Origin: Schistosoma mansoni
Taxonomy: Eukaryota; Platyhelminthes; Trematoda; Strigeidida; Schistosomatidae
Direction: 5' to 3'
Length of the DNA: 64,000 bases
Assembly (NCBI RefSeq): GCF_000237925.1
Contig: NC_031499.1
Span: forward strand, 1,272,507-1,336,506
Below, piece after piece: positions 33,072 through 59,605 of this stretch (positions within the stretch are counted from its first letter, which is position 1; the number at the start of each line of letters is the position of its first letter). The notes under the pieces are model-generated. The model was not told the DNA's origin. It saw only the letters and a list, made by a program, of their open reading frames with translations, and made no database searches. A program made the translations under genes and the position numbers.

Positions 33072-33235
33072 TATGTTTATTACTTATTTAGTGTTTTATC
33101 GATTGTAATTTTAAATACAATATAATATTTGTATCACTTGAGTATGTCTAATCACTTAGGTTGATTTTTTTTCTCGTCATGTTCATCATTCCTTTTGTTT
33201 GACACATAAATTTATTTCGGGATAATCATTTAGAA

Positions 33236-33330
33236 TGATGACTGTCAGCGTAATCTAGGATACGTTTCATTTTGCTTAAGACTCATCAGCTGGATGTACT
33301 GAAATTCGAGTGTTGATATTCATAGAGAAA
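33236..33330 (-). repeat. Decayed SMalpha SINE, hammerhead part
   Basis: On the minus strand: GTACATCCAGCTGATGAGTC keeps a perfect CUGAUGA core, but stem II is lost (CTTAAGCAAAATGAAAC) and the cleavage strand is altered. Confidence 0.65.
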
Positions 33331-35640
33331 ACTGCATCTTCCATCTATCACACTTTTCTGGTAGCCATCTGATTATTCCTATGGTTAACTTATACTCAGG
33401 TTCATCCCACATTTATTCTAAGACTTAAAATTTTATATGGAATACAATAACAACGTGATTTAAGTAGTCTCATGCAAAAAAGATGTTGAGGATATTTTAT
33501 GACATATGTACTAATCAGTAGATAAGCCATGTCAGTAAATGAATGGGTAAAGTATGGATTTTAACTTTTTGTTAACTCTTGCGTATTTGGACTGATTGGA
33601 GAAATCACTGATTGGAGAAATCAGTCAGTAAGTTAATTAGTGACTCAATTTATTAAATAGGATAAGTAGTAAATAGATATACACAAGCACAAATACATAG
33701 AAAGGATCTGTACAAAAAACTAATACTATTGGGATTACTCGTCTGTTTTTTGGATCCATTAAAACAAAGATTTGTATATAGTGTAGCCACAACCTCAAGC
33801 TGCTGATCGTTGTTCATGATCAAGTACTTGTAGACTGGTAGTTTTGTCAATACTACTGTCAGGAGTTACAGAGATTATATTTGCGGAACTAATGAAGTCA
33901 GTCATACAATAAGATCAGATTTTCAATGAGGAGTAGGATGATTCTAGAAAAGACAAATCATATGATACACGTGTTTTGCAGGCACCTAAAGTATAGAGAA
34001 CCTCATGAGACCAATATTTATTATATATATTTGGGTTTTTAATACTGTACAATCCACTGTCCTTATCAGAAACGTATCATGAACACTTTTCAATGACTCT
34101 CCTTTCCTGACTGCGAATGTATCTAAAGGTCTGAGAACTTTTTACAGTCGAATTGGTATTCTTGTCCTTCTGAGAGGTTACGTGATTATCAAAACGTTCT
34201 TCTTGTAGAATAAACAAACAGCCAATTACCACTCAATAGTCACCCTCCCTTTGCGTGTTGCTCATTACACATGTGGAAGTAAATAAATCCCGCAAATAAA
34301 TAGTCCCGTAGGTCTTTGACATTGATTCTGGACTCATCAGTTTTACTTGACACATCCTAGCTAAAGACTCTCGGTCACGCATACAAACTATCTCACCATT
34401 GGGTACACCGTCCTACGTAAGCCAGGCAGCAAGCAGCCAGCTTAGGTCAAACACTTCTCGACATATCGAATACCTCCCAAATTTTATCTTCGAGTTCCTT
34501 AACTCCTGACTTATGGTTTGACCAGGTTTGGGATCCTTTGATCACAAAGGTGTTACGGATAAAAGCGTTGTCAAATACTGAATAACCGTGACATCGTCAC
34601 ACACCTTTTCTATTTCCTATCCCGTTATCTTCATCAATCAAAGATTCCCCCCTTTTTTCTGAAGCATTTAGAAGATAAAACTTCTTCATTAGTCATCACT
34701 TAACATTCTAGTAAAGTGGTCAACCAAACCCTTTATTATATAACTTAACAATAACTAGTCTCTGTTAAACCACATACACAGGTTTATCTTGTGGAGATAG
34801 GACCATAAAACCTATTTTGTAAATAATTTTTCATAGTTTTCGCATGTATTTTGTGTATTTTCATATTCTGTACATTTAGCATTAAACAATTGTACTTGTT
34901 GTTTAAGTGTATTACTTTGAACACTTGTAACTTGACTTCCTCCCGTTTTGAGTACAACCTATCGCGACATTGTTACTGCTCCCCAATAAATACATTCTAA
35001 CTCACATCTGCATCGTTCTGCCGTGTCTGCTAATATGTTAAATGAAATATTAATTGCATACTATCTACGTTTATAGACAATTGTGACATTCTTATTGAAT
35101 TCTACGCTTGGTAAACCTACTGGATCTATATCGTCCATATTGGGATTACTAATCTTTTATAATTGTGGACTATCTGAACCAAACTCGGCTGAACGCGCAA
35201 TAGCCTGAAGAATTAAGTAACGTCCCTTATTTTTATCTGTGTATAATTAACTTATTAACTGTTAATTGATACATAAACTTTAGACGTAATATTTTGTTGC
35301 TATTTTTTTGGTTATCATACTTTTGGTCCACCACAATCTTATCGACAAGCTGCAGCAGATATAAACTCATCATCAATCGACTAGTTTGGCTCACATTTGA
35401 ACAACCAGCTATTTTTAGCCTGGTCAGATTATTCCATTTAAGAATACTTAGTCTTCTGATAAGGTCATTGTGATGTTTGTATGAACTAATGATTCCTTTG
35501 TACTTGATGACTATCTAATTTCGAGTTCCAAGTACAATACTTTCTTTCGTGCTCATCTAGTACTTCTTGGTTGAATTGTGTTATTTCTGGGATTCCTAGT
35601 TTGTACTTTAATTCAAATACTCTTAATCATCACACTGGCT
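33331..35640. other. Intergenic; probable LTR-element flank, no gene recognised
   Basis: CCCCAATAAATACATT followed by CTGCATCGTTCTGCCGTGTC (about 34980-35030) looks like the end of an LTR, and the sequence after it leads into gag debris. This is an inference only. Confidence 0.4.
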
Positions 35641-36486
35641 AAGCGAAGGAGCCTGTGATGGAACAACTGATGCTTTTGAGGATCACATGGAAAATTTCGG
35701 AATCTGGGCTATGACCAAGGAAGATGTTGAGGATGTTAGTATTGTGGCTGGTTTCCTTACAGTCGTAGCATAGATCTTATTAAGAACTTTGGCATTTACA
35801 GAAAGGCCCATTTCACTTCCTTTTGCAACTCTCAAGGAACTACTGCTAGACCATGTAAAGTATACAAATGTCAAATGCGGTAAAGGAGGAGAGTGTCGTA
35901 AAATGATTCATTAGGACATCAATAGTTGCACTACGTTACTACGTCATCCTAATCCAATGTGTACTCAAGGTTATGCAGATAATTCATTGGGGAGTTGCGA
36001 TGCAAGTACGAAGATGAGCACAAGTTTGGTAAATGCTTGTTCTGTGGCAAGTTTCACCCATGTAACTCATGCGTATTTCGTAATGCTAAATGTCTTAAAT
36101 GTAGTGTGATTGGACACATACAGGCAGTTTGTAATACTATTTTCCATTTCGCTGCAAGCAATGATAAATTTGTAATTCTAGTCCTACTACGTTGAGTATT
36201 TTTAATGATCATTTATCTTTATCCAAGACTTCAAAGAACAGCATAGATCCATATAACAGTCCAGAGTTAAGTGAAACTCAGAGTCATTGTGAGACAAAAG
36301 CATCTAGTCAATCAACTTCTTATCGGATTTCTCATGTTATTGTACTAGATAAGGTTTGTCCCATTGATTCACATATTTCTGATGGAACTTCTCAAAAATC
36401 TGTGGAAAATATGTTGAAAGAATCGAATCATGATCGAAAATCTGAACAGGTCAGCTTATTCATCCTTTCCGAGCCACGTTTTTATC
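35641..36486 (+). pseudogene. Gypsy-type retrotransposon gag remnant with CCHC zinc knuckle
   Basis: Successive frames give TTDAFEDHMENFGIWAMTKE, TLAFTERPISLPFATLKELL, HPNPMCTQGYADNSLGSC and HKFGKCLFCGKFHPCNSC, followed by the knuckle CLKCSVIGHIQAVC (C-x2-C-x4-H-x4-C). Two frame changes and stops break it. Immediately downstream comes LTR-like sequence, so protease, RT and integrase are deleted. Confidence 0.8.
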
Positions 36487-36489
36487 TTG

Positions 36490-36870
36490 TCACTTATTAA
36501 CCCTGACTGTTTGTTATATGATCGTATGTGCGTCAATTGCTTGCCCTATTCATTACGCTTCTGCAAATTATTTTGTCTGAATGCAGCTATTGAATCACTC
36601 TTGATCAGAATGATCTGGCTCACTCCCCTCCTCCACTGAGCGTCATTTCGTTTCGTTTCTCCTCCTTCGCTTCGTTTCTTTGATTGTCCGTCCGGATAAA
36701 TGAGTGTGCTTAATATATGAACTCAATATCGATTATCATATTTACCTTATTTCGTCCCGTTATTCCTTAACGCGAATAAGGTCAGCAAAAGTATACAACG
36801 GTCGGCGGTATGTAAATTTCGATGATAATCAGCATATGTTTAAACTGGAGTCAGATATAAGGGCCAATAA
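36490..36870 (+). mobile_element. LTR-like sequence following the gag remnant
   Basis: Shares about 380 bp with 49440-49918 (CTGACTGTTTGTTATATGAT / CGACTGTTTTTTATGTGAT; GAGCGTCATTTCGTTTC; AGTATACAACGG / AATATACAACG; CTGGAGTCAGATA). Two copies at unlinked sites, one next to gag, support an LTR. Confidence 0.6.
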
Positions 36871-38299
36871 AGTCTGAGTCCGACTCAAGTGCACATGCAT
36901 CTGCGTCTCCCTTTATTTCCTGCCAAATTCTTCATCATCAGCATAAAGTATCGTCGGGGACTCAAATATACTTTAGCTTATGAAAAATGACTGACCTGTC
37001 TGCGAGATCCATCTAAATATATTTTGAAGTTTTGTTTCCCATACTTTTCTCGTCCCTTAATTCCGGTTTGGCATCGGATGTGCAGGTCTGATATATTTGC
37101 TTGGTTTTAAAGGTACTACTGCAAGACAATTATTGACTTTATTTAGTCTCTTAATTAAAACTTCTACAAAGTTCAGGATTTACTCCTACCTTGTCCTTTA
37201 TGCGTTAATATCGGGTTCTGTAGCTGAAACCGTTGACTCACACATTTAAGAGTTCCCTGTAGTAACTTGTTTGTCCTTTCTGGGTGTTCTCTCTTTCCTT
37301 ATAACCTTACCCATATCTGTGTGTTTGTCATCTTCTACGTAATAAGGGTATACCGTGATGGTTTCATCCATATATAATGCTGAACTCTCAATGATGCCCA
37401 CTGTTTCATCTAGATCTGACAGCTGCGAGGACTTGTACAGTAGCATAATTTGCGTAGCCAAAATGATAGTGTTTTCAACACTTCTTAAATCAAGCCGGTT
37501 CGGGCTCAATGCCCATATTGTGATGCCACTTACTTCAGTTGTCACTATCCATTCCATCCCTGATTGCGAAGAAGTTTGTGGGTCTACCACAATCGTGTTT
37601 TGCTTGTGTCATTTAAATTGTTGGTTGGACAAACAGAGAAAAACACAAAATATTCTTTAAACATTGGAGTAAAGACAAAGATGAAATTGATTCACAGAAA
37701 AGTGTTTTAAAAAACCTGAATAAGAAGGACACTGAGCACAAAAGACTAATACTTTTACGCTGCTGTGACTAAGAGTTCAGCCTAATTCAACATAAAACAT
37801 GTTTTTACACGCCATCACTATAAATTATAGACATATTTTCTGTTGCACAAGAGCAGTTAGTTACTGACATATTACGTCATATGGAATCGTTCAAACATTT
37901 TAGGAAGAGATATTTAGAAGAGGCCATGGTATTTCTTTGACGTGATGTCACATGCTAATTTACTAAATCTACCGACATTAACTAATAATTTGATGTATCT
38001 TCTCCACCACCTGGATGTTCTAATGAAATAGGATACGGAAGCCCATGAAGCGAGATCTTCTTTCATTACAAACATTTGAAACATGTAAAGGATGATCGGA
38101 GAAGTGACGCACAAACTGAGCTGATAATTTGAACAGAAGTCCCATTTTCTAGTGACTTTCTTCTTTGTAAGAGATCAATTATCTACTGGTAACTCCCGGT
38201 AAAACAAGCTCTAGCATATGTAGCGTACTCCTATTTTAAAATCATAAAGATACTACCAGTATTGTAGTTTGACAACGCTTTACCAGTAACACCTATGAT
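36871..38299. other. Intergenic; nothing firmly recognised
   Basis: A 114-codon minus frame (37246-37590) overlaps a 101-codon plus frame. I recognise neither, and neither has splice or start context. Confidence 0.4.
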
Positions 38300-39015
38300 C
38301 GAATCGCGCCCACCCAGTAAAATCAAAGGTCAGAAGCGAGGAGTTTGGAAGATATATTTGATGGGTTATTAATATATCGAGAAGTGACTGAACTAATGTG
38401 GTTATTGATCGTATGCGATGCTTCGCACGCCGTTCTGAAACATGATCTGGTACGGATGCATGACCAAGCGTCGTCAGCTAAATGGGTCCACTAAAACGAA
38501 TGTGGTCACCATCATATAGTGCCGTGCTTCATTAATCGTTCACCTCGATAACCGTTAGAATACAAATCTTAACGGTGCATAAAATCAGAAGGCAAAGAGA
38601 AGCAGCATCTACAGTTTTATTGACAAATGACACAGGCCAGAATGTTATAAGCACATGAGCGAATATCAGCGAGCGAAACAAAAATCACACGCATTGGCGA
38701 TGGCGGGTAAGCCAACTCATTTTAATCAAGCGTTAATCAATATTTATAGTCAGAAAAGAATAAATGACAGACACGTGATGAATAGGATAAGAACTGTACA
38801 CACACCTACGCTCATAGAAAAAAAATAGTCGGCGTTAATGAGTGATTAATTAACAAGGTGAAAACGTGACTCATGATAGACATGTGAATTGGCTTGTCCA
38901 GAAGCTAGAATAAAGCATATGAGCTTAACATTTCAACCTATACTACAATCCAATGTCGAACACTCACAGAGCTATTGATTTTGGGGATTTATTTACAGCT
39001 ACAAACACATTACAA
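38300..39015 (+). repeat. Interspersed repeat, copy split by an insertion of about 440 bp
   Basis: 38300-38513 and 38945-39015 align, in order, to the continuous copy at 39540-39800 (GGAAGATATATTTGAT, GGATGCATGACC, GTGGTCA-CATC, then AATRTCGAACACT, AGCTATTGATTTTGGGG). The 430 bp between them is foreign to that copy and is probably a later insertion. Family unknown. Confidence 0.65.
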
Positions 39016-39539
39016 ACCGTATTTCATCGAATAAATTAAGATCGATAAGTTGATGAACCTAGCACAAGTGGTCTTTCTTGTAAAGACTTCCTAAATCTTA
39101 TATCCTGTTTACGTACATCCACAGTCAAAAGAACGGAGCATCAAAAATTTCAACGTTTATTAAGACGAACAGAAAAAAATCGGAAAATAAAGGAACAGTC
39201 GACTATATTTACAAAACTCAGTTGGAAAGAAAGGCCGAGTTATGACAGCCAAGCCAGGATCCAGTATACAAATTATGACAAATATTGTTAACATTTCGTA
39301 CCAGTCTAAAAGCAACTTGTCATGACGGTGTGAATTCTGAATTTTTAAAAGCGAGCGTAGCTGACCTTGACGCCAAAATGATGCAATGAGTAACATGACT
39401 GATGTAAATCAAGTATAGACATAACATAATTTTTGCAATTTGCAAAATATCTGCTGACTATAATACTGAGGATACAACGGATATTCTAGTTTTACAACTA
39501 GCAACCAGTAGTATCTTTTATAATCGATTGTTCCCGGCC

Positions 39540-39800
39540 AGAGGAAATCAGAAGTCAGACGAGAAGAAGTAGGAAAGATATATTTGATACGTTACCAATA
39601 TATCGAGGAACCTTTACTACAAGCTGGCTATAGAAACGTAGGAGCAGTGTCCCACGCCGAGTTGAAACGTGATCTGGTGCGGATGCATGACCGAAAGCCT
39701 ACAGTTAAACAAGTCCACTTAAACAACGTGGTCAGCATCCAATATCGAACACTTAGAAAGCTATTGATTTTGGGGAATTATTTACAGCTACAATACTAAA
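39540..39800 (+). repeat. Interspersed repeat, continuous copy of the 38300 family
   Basis: Uninterrupted counterpart of the split repeat above; its 71-codon frame (39584-39799) is probably a fragment of a transposon protein, not assigned. Confidence 0.6.
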
Positions 39801-40683
39801 AGCTTTGACAAAATCACAAAATGACTGAAACCCATTACAGAACGAGGTTCAGTCTGTCATACTACACGAAAACGCCAGAAATGGTGAAAATCATGTCAAT
39901 AGATTTACATGAATATTTGCTACGACAGTGTGATATAGCTCTAGCCTACTACATCAGAATGTAGCAACCTCCAATAAACTACATATGTATAACAAGTAGT
40001 TCAATCGAAGATTTTAAAGAACAATTTGGAAGTTTCTCCTTGTATCAAGGCACTACTATAAGAAGAATAACAGATTATAACTTGACTTTCTCAATGACAG
40101 TAGATATTAGAGCGCGCTAATTTTGGAACGTGCGTTTTATAAGCCTTAAAAGGCGATCAGTTGTAGCATGAGATAGAAGTAAGTGTCACTGGGACTTCTT
40201 ATTCGACATGTTTTTAAACACAAAGCGACTTACTAAATGTAGAACTCTTTGAAGTAATCATTGTTATTCTTCATATATTAATAATTGTCATGTGTTTTGA
40301 TATGAGGAATAGACATTTAATTAAAACCTGAATATATATGTTGCACTATTTTAATGCAAATCTGATAGCTACTTTCATTAGGGAGGCCGGAGACTCAACT
40401 GTTTGCGTATTTCTGTATGACAAGCGTGGTAAATACTAACGTCAATCAATGCTAAGTTGGACTTAGCAAGTTAATTACTTAGTTGCAAGATTTTATGTGC
40501 TTATCACTAGAGAACTCAAACGGTGAACATTCCTCAAAAAACAAGCAGTTTATCTGCCTTGTGTGGCAAAACTGGGCAGTTGTCGCATTACCGCGTGTAC
40601 GGATTACTTGTGCAATTTGAGCTATGCGTGTTAGGTGGCCGCTACATAGTATTTTTCTCTAAAGTGTTTCTAAGGTGTTTGCC
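39801..40683. other. Intergenic; nothing recognised
   Basis: May include the 3' flank of the LINE that follows on the minus strand, but I see no motif that proves it. Confidence 0.35.
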
Positions 40684-42060
40684 TTAGGGTAATTTCAAAG
40701 TAGTAAGATTATAACTTGTAGATGAACCAATCAGATGTAACATAACGACTGTTTCAGGGAGTCTTATCCACATTAATAAATTGCCTCCAACCCCGATATT
40801 ACTTAACTTATATAACAGCCGGTTGTGAAGAGCTTCGTCGAAAACCTTGCTGAAGTCAATATAGCCTACGTCTGTATGTGATTTTCGACCTTTAAGAGCG
40901 CACCAGCTTTCACGATCTACTAATAAGTTAGTAAAAGGAGTAACCTGTTCTAAAGCCAAGCTTCTTTCCAGAAAAAATACGGTCTTCGTTGAAATACTTA
41001 AACAACTTCCGAATGATATTTCTTAAATTTGTAACACCCACGCTAGTTAGGCTTACGAGTCAATAGTTCTCAGGTTTACGTTTCGTATCTGTTGTGAAAA
41101 CAGGACTTACGATAGCATTCTTCCAGTCCTTTGGCAATCAACCCTGGGTTACAGATAGGTTAAAACATACGCTTGAGGGATTCGCAACGAAATTCTCTAG
41201 TTTACTTGGTAACTTAGTATGCATTCAATCGGGTCCTGTGGATTTGTCTATACCAAACCCATTTAGCAGACCAAAGACATCGAGTTCTTTAATGGTTACA
41301 TTGTCCAATGTGTGTGTAGTGGGGCTTGTATGAACTGAAGGGAAAGGCGTCTCTACGGCATATACATTGCTAAAGTGGTCTCAGAATACCTGAGCTTTAC
41401 CATAGTCGTCCTCCACTAATGATGCAGTACTACCGTTTCCCCATAATGCTGGGATATCTTCTCTTTCCTTAGTCTTTTGGTTTATGTACTGATATAAGTG
41501 TTTAGGGTATTTTATGGATTCCTTAACGACCTTTTTCTTCGTACAACCTACTAGATTTGCGGCGGGCCAAGACAAATATTTTGAGCTTCTCGATATTGAG
41601 ATTTTTTCTCGTCAGTACCCAGTAACTTATATCTCTCCCACATTCTTCTCTTGTGGAGAAGAGTGCTAGCCTCTTTACTGAACCGCAGTAGGGAGTTTAT
41701 CGGACCCAAGCCGTTTTGACTGGGTCTCTGGCTCTACTGACCAATCTACTGCGGATGCTGTGTGTATGATACCTTGTTTATTTGCCTCCTAGACGTTGGG
41801 TCTAGGTTGGGCTGATACATGCTTGTTTATGACAACTATATGGAAACCAAATATTAGAACTATATGATTACTTTTTCCTAAGGGTGGTATATAATCGAGG
41901 TTCTTGACGTCATCCTCATAATGGGTCAATGTGAGATCTAGTAAGGATGATTCGAAGTCTGGGTCGTACCTAGTTGCTTCTTTCACATGTTGCTGGACTT
42001 TTACTCGAAATTCATCTTTCTATTTGACTTGATAGCATTTTGACATTATGGCTGATGTCA
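40684..42060 (-). pseudogene. Broken non-LTR retrotransposon, CR1/jockey-like (endonuclease end to RT)
   Basis: Minus-strand order, across stops and frame changes: endonuclease tail (LLDLTLTHYEDDVKNLDYIP, PLGKSNHIVLIFGF; 41789-41986), linker (KYPKHLYQYINQKTKEREDI; 41381-41575), then RT blocks (NGFGIDKSTGPDCIHTKL, LPKDWKNAIVSPVF, RKPENY-LVSLTSVGVTNL; about 41040-41330) and VGYIDFSKVFDEALHNRLLY with KLSNIGVGGNLLMWI (40684-40959). This is the classic order for CR1-like elements such as schistosome SR1. The catalytic FADD block is missing. Confidence 0.85.
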
Positions 42061-42890
42061 TTTTGCTATAAAAACTCACAGTTTAATTCCTAATTTTAAC
42101 TTCCAACTCTAAACATCGTAATTCCTTACACTAGTTCATAAACGTATTTTGACTTTAGCATGTGATTGAAGTTCTTCAAGTTTTCTTCGGTATTACTCTA
42201 ATGTCCTCCATAAGTCATGGTCTCATCTTCAAAGTTTCTCACATACTTCGTTAAAATCGCCTGAATATATTCGCTTTCCTAGCGAGTCATAATACACAGT
42301 TCATAGTACTTCGATACATTTAACCGCAAGTAAGGGGATCATTTCTTATTGCCTCAAATGTACCGCTCATAAACGTTCATAGTTGTCTCAGTGAGTTTCA
42401 GAATGATGTCCACTAGAGAATTCACCTGGATAATTCGTCTAAATGTGGACGGATAGTTTGACAGAAGTTGTGGGCTAAGCGTATACGTATAGATTATATT
42501 CAGACTAAACTTAGATGCTGAAATTTAAACAATTTTAACGATTCGCTTGACAAACTGGTCTTATATTTTCCAAAAAATTAATAAAATAATTACCAAAAAT
42601 ATATGTTTTGAAAAACATAATCGCACTAAAAGCTTGTCCAACCAACTCCAGTTGTTTATTCTGTACATAGCAACATCGTGAAGCATTTGGTGTGAAAATG
42701 GTTCATAATGTAAAAAGCAAATGTGTATGTGTATATGTCTGATATTGTTATTTAAAACTTTTGAGAGATAATGTCTTCGGCTACGACCAAGGATAGTTTT
42801 GTCGCTTTCGTTCATTGTAAAACTAGCAGTACGTATGAGTAAGACAGTCGTATGACTGATTCTGTTGTTAAATTAAAGCCAGTTAGTTAG
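42061..42890. other. Intergenic; nothing recognised
   Basis: AT-rich; the minus frame 42561-42815 has no motif. Confidence 0.35.
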
Positions 42891-42895
42891 TCACA

Positions 42896-43245
42896 ACATA
42901 GAACCTGGTACATATGTATATCTTTTCAAGTTGCTATACTCCATTAGCATGCCGAGATGAAATTGCCAGGTCAAATCCCAAAATAGTAGAAGTTGTAACA
43001 GTATCAGTAGTGATTAGAAAGATTAGGCGTCGAATATCTGATTCAAAAAATATAAGTTGGTGAAATAAAAATAAAAGTTGTGAGAAGTTCAGAAGCTCAG
43101 AATTTCGTGAGAGACAAAGAATGGATGCACCTGCTTTATTGCAGATAATTTTGAACAATGTCATCCAAATTTTGTAATCATTGGTTACAATAATCACGTG
43201 GACTCCAACCTGGTAGTCTACACCTATTGACATGGCTAAGTTCAA
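42896..43245. repeat. Interspersed repeat (family with AGAACCTGGYACATATRTG start)
   Basis: Related sequence begins at 46541, 50285 and 58245 (ACCTGGCATATATATGCATC type start, then a CAAGTTGCYATACYYCATTAGCA block). Non-coding; identity unknown. Confidence 0.55.
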
Positions 43246-43534
43246 GTGTCACTAACTCTATGGATTAGTGCCATATTTTGGTTTGGCCGCATCTTTCTTC
43301 CAGCCTACTACACCAAACAACATTAGCCGAGGTAGGGGTGGTTAGACATACATGAAACATATCCCAGCCACCTCAAATGATGAAGATTTATTACCTCATC
43401 AATCGGTTTGGCATCCTTACGTACTATTCTATTCCTAACCCAAGCATTGCTTACTTGCTGGTCTCAAAATGCACAAGCAATGCTTCGAAGACACCTATGA
43501 TCGAATACTAGTAACCTATGAATATCCTGTATTC
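43246..43534. other. Repeat-like flank of the RTE fragment
   Basis: CACAAGCAATGCTTCGAAG and similar sequence suggest more retroelement debris; no motif assigned. Confidence 0.35.
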
Positions 43535-43960
43535 TTAATGGCCATGTTTCATACACAAAATAGGAAGGTTTACATCAATCAACCGTTCAGGTTGCTTGGA
43601 GATAGTGGATAACTGAAGTGTGTCTAAAAGCCAGTTGAACTGTTTCCTAAAGTGTTCTTCCCATCGGTCTAATATCCTGGCTTGGGAGTGAACAATAATC
43701 CCGTTTTTTTCTGAGATAATCTCATTAACAATCTGGTTTTTAGCACTCATTCACTTGATAAGTCTAGACAGTTCTCTACTGTTACTTATCGCCATTGCTC
43801 TTCCCATATGCTTTCGCTACCCATCACTGCTCGCAACCATTGTGTAGGCTTTTTATCAGCCTACGTTTAAGCCGCCTCCGTTCCTAATAGCGTTCATAGC
43901 CAGACGCGATGAGTTTCCAAACATCTATCAGTTCAGGAGATGCCACTGAAGTCCACTGAT
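43535..43960 (-). pseudogene. Broken RTE-like non-LTR retrotransposon fragment
   Basis: Minus-strand frame with NEIISEKNGIIVHSQARILD, RWEEHFRKQFNW and [20 protein letters not shown], the characteristic linker before the RT of RTE elements such as schistosome SR2. The sequence further right (to about 43960) reads as the preceding Arg-rich segment on the same strand. RT and endonuclease cores are absent. Confidence 0.75.
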
Positions 43961-44159
43961 TTTTCTTAACCTTTTGATTTGAGTTACTAGTAGATATCAT
44001 TACTATTTCGACAGCCTTTTTGGATATTATTCTAAACTACCTCGGGGGTGGATATCACTTCCACAGTTGATTCACTCTTCCGATTGTTCCTGAAATATAT
44101 TCCTAATTCTTTTATGATTAATTTGAACTCTAAGGGGTTTCTACATCCAGTAATATTCA

Positions 44160-44655
44160 GACGTAAATATTGGTACAAGGAGCCTCAAATAAATACGCAC
44201 CACACAAATCATTTGGTTTGTGTAAGGGTTAGAGTATTGCCCGGGCGCCCAAACCGAAGCAGGTAGTTTTATTATGAGGCCGCACCCGAGCCTTTCACTC
44301 AGAGGTCTAATCCACAAGACAGCGGAGCAACGTTAGGAGATACAGTCCAATATTAGCTAATGACAGATAATAGGTTCATACGCCATTTGTTCCCTTGTGA
44401 TCCAGGATTCCGTGTGCACGACTGGTTTGGAATCAGGGTTTTTGAACTCCCCTATGTTGGTCCTTCATATCCACCAAGATGTTTAAATCACCGGACATTC
44501 ACTTTTCGTCTTCTCATTTGTGTAAAAGACATTTCTACCTGGAGAAGGTAGTGAGTAGAACTTTCCTGACAGTGTTTGTATACTTGTGGCCATGTGAGAG
44601 CATTTGTAGAGAATGAGTTGACTCTCCTCAACCTAGGCCGTACCAGGGTATAAAT
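44160..44655 (-). mobile_element. 520-bp retroposon family, subfamily copy
   Basis: Carries diagnostic differences (TTTTATTATGAGGCCGCACC, GATACAGTCCAATATTAGCT, CCATTTGTTCCCTTGTGATC) shared with the copy in HDAC3 intron 7 (54000-54420) but not with the other copies. Confidence 0.8.
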
Positions 44656-45174
44656 AGATCCAAACCTAGCAACTGAGCGTCCATTTTTATTGGGATCAAT
44701 CTACGGGTGATATGGACGGTGCGAAAAGATTGGGACACACCCTTTTTTCTCTTCGTTATCTCTGCCTATGGTCCCGGTGATTGCAGCTCGGATAAGGTTA
44801 AAGATGAATTCTATATAGCGTTCTAGAGTAAAATTTTACATTTTTGAAGAACAGGAATAAATCCCACTGTGTTTAGCTGACTTCATTTTGTCATTATCCA
44901 GATCAAATAGATTATTTCAGTTTTGCTTTGCAAGCTGACCAGTTATTCTCTGGGTGAAAAGTTAATTCGTGAAAAGTCAGGCATACCAGAAGTCCACCTT
45001 TACAATGGTATTTTACCAAACGTAAATCCATTCCTTGAAGACGTACAATACAAATAAAAAAAGTAAGCAAAATAAAAATCTAGTTTTATAAAATAACACA
45101 TCAATCTCTAAACTGTAATAGAGTATTTTACTTGGTCATGAACCGCACAGAATTTAATTATTGCCCCTGAATGC
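44656..45174. other. Intergenic; nothing recognised
   Basis: AT-rich stretch between two repeat copies, upstream of HDAC3. Confidence 0.35.
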
Positions 45175-45392
45175 CTTAATACGGCCGAGGTTGGGGAGAG
45201 TCCGCTTTCTCTCTCGAGATGCTCTCGCATGATCACGTGTATACAGTCACTGTCAGGGAAGTCCTGCTTTGGTTTGGGCGCCTGGGTAGTATCCCAGCCC
45301 TCACACAAATGAATGACGAAGTCTGGCGCATATATATCTGGTGCTTCCCTGTACCATCGTTTGTGTTTAAATAAATAAATAAATTGTTATTA
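45175..45392 (+). mobile_element. 520-bp retroposon family, internally deleted copy next to HDAC3
   Basis: 5' end AATACGGCCGAGGTTGGGGA, then a jump from GGGAAGTCCTGC to TTTGGTTTGGGCGCCTGGG, ending GTGTTTAAATAAATAAATAA. The A-rich tail stops about 100 bp before the HDAC3 ATG, so most of the proximal upstream region is retroposon. Confidence 0.78.
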
Positions 45393-45430
45393 TTTGTCAC
45401 TCCTATGATACACTTTTCTTTATCTTCCAT

Positions 45431-45489
45431 ATTTCAGGCACAAACTGTAAAGTGCATAAAAATTGTCGAAACACGTGACATATATTCAG
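45431..45489 (+). promoter_or_regulatory. Candidate spliced-leader/5' exon acceptors of HDAC3
   Basis: ATTTCAG at 45431-45437 and ATATTCAG ending at 45489. The second leaves only 4 nt before the ATG. Either could accept an upstream exon or the spliced leader. No TATA or initiator motif is evident. Confidence 0.4.
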
Positions 45490-45493
45490 GAGT

Positions 45494-59466
<13,973 letters not shown>

Positions 59467-59599
59467 TAACAATTGTTATTTTCACTTTAATTTTCTTTAT
59501 CCGTCTCTTTTTATTACAAGCACATCGTTCTCAACACAAACCCTTACTCCAAATGATTAACAACAGTAGAAAAGACCACTTTTCTGAAGATTTAGGTTC

Positions 59600-59605
59600 A
59601 ATAAA
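59600..59605 (+). terminator. Polyadenylation signal of HDAC3
   Basis: AATAAA 134 bp past the stop, followed by further A-rich sequence. A minus-strand AATAAA (59510-59515) nearby could end the convergent gene. Confidence 0.55.

Noticed and set aside
33236-33330. Hammerhead with a perfect CUGAUGA core as an active ribozyme
   Set aside because: Stem II and the cleavage strand have decayed, so it cannot fold as a hammerhead.
37246-37660. Overlapping 114- and 101-codon frames on opposite strands
   Set aside because: No recognisable domain on either strand; could be an old transposon fragment but I cannot support it.
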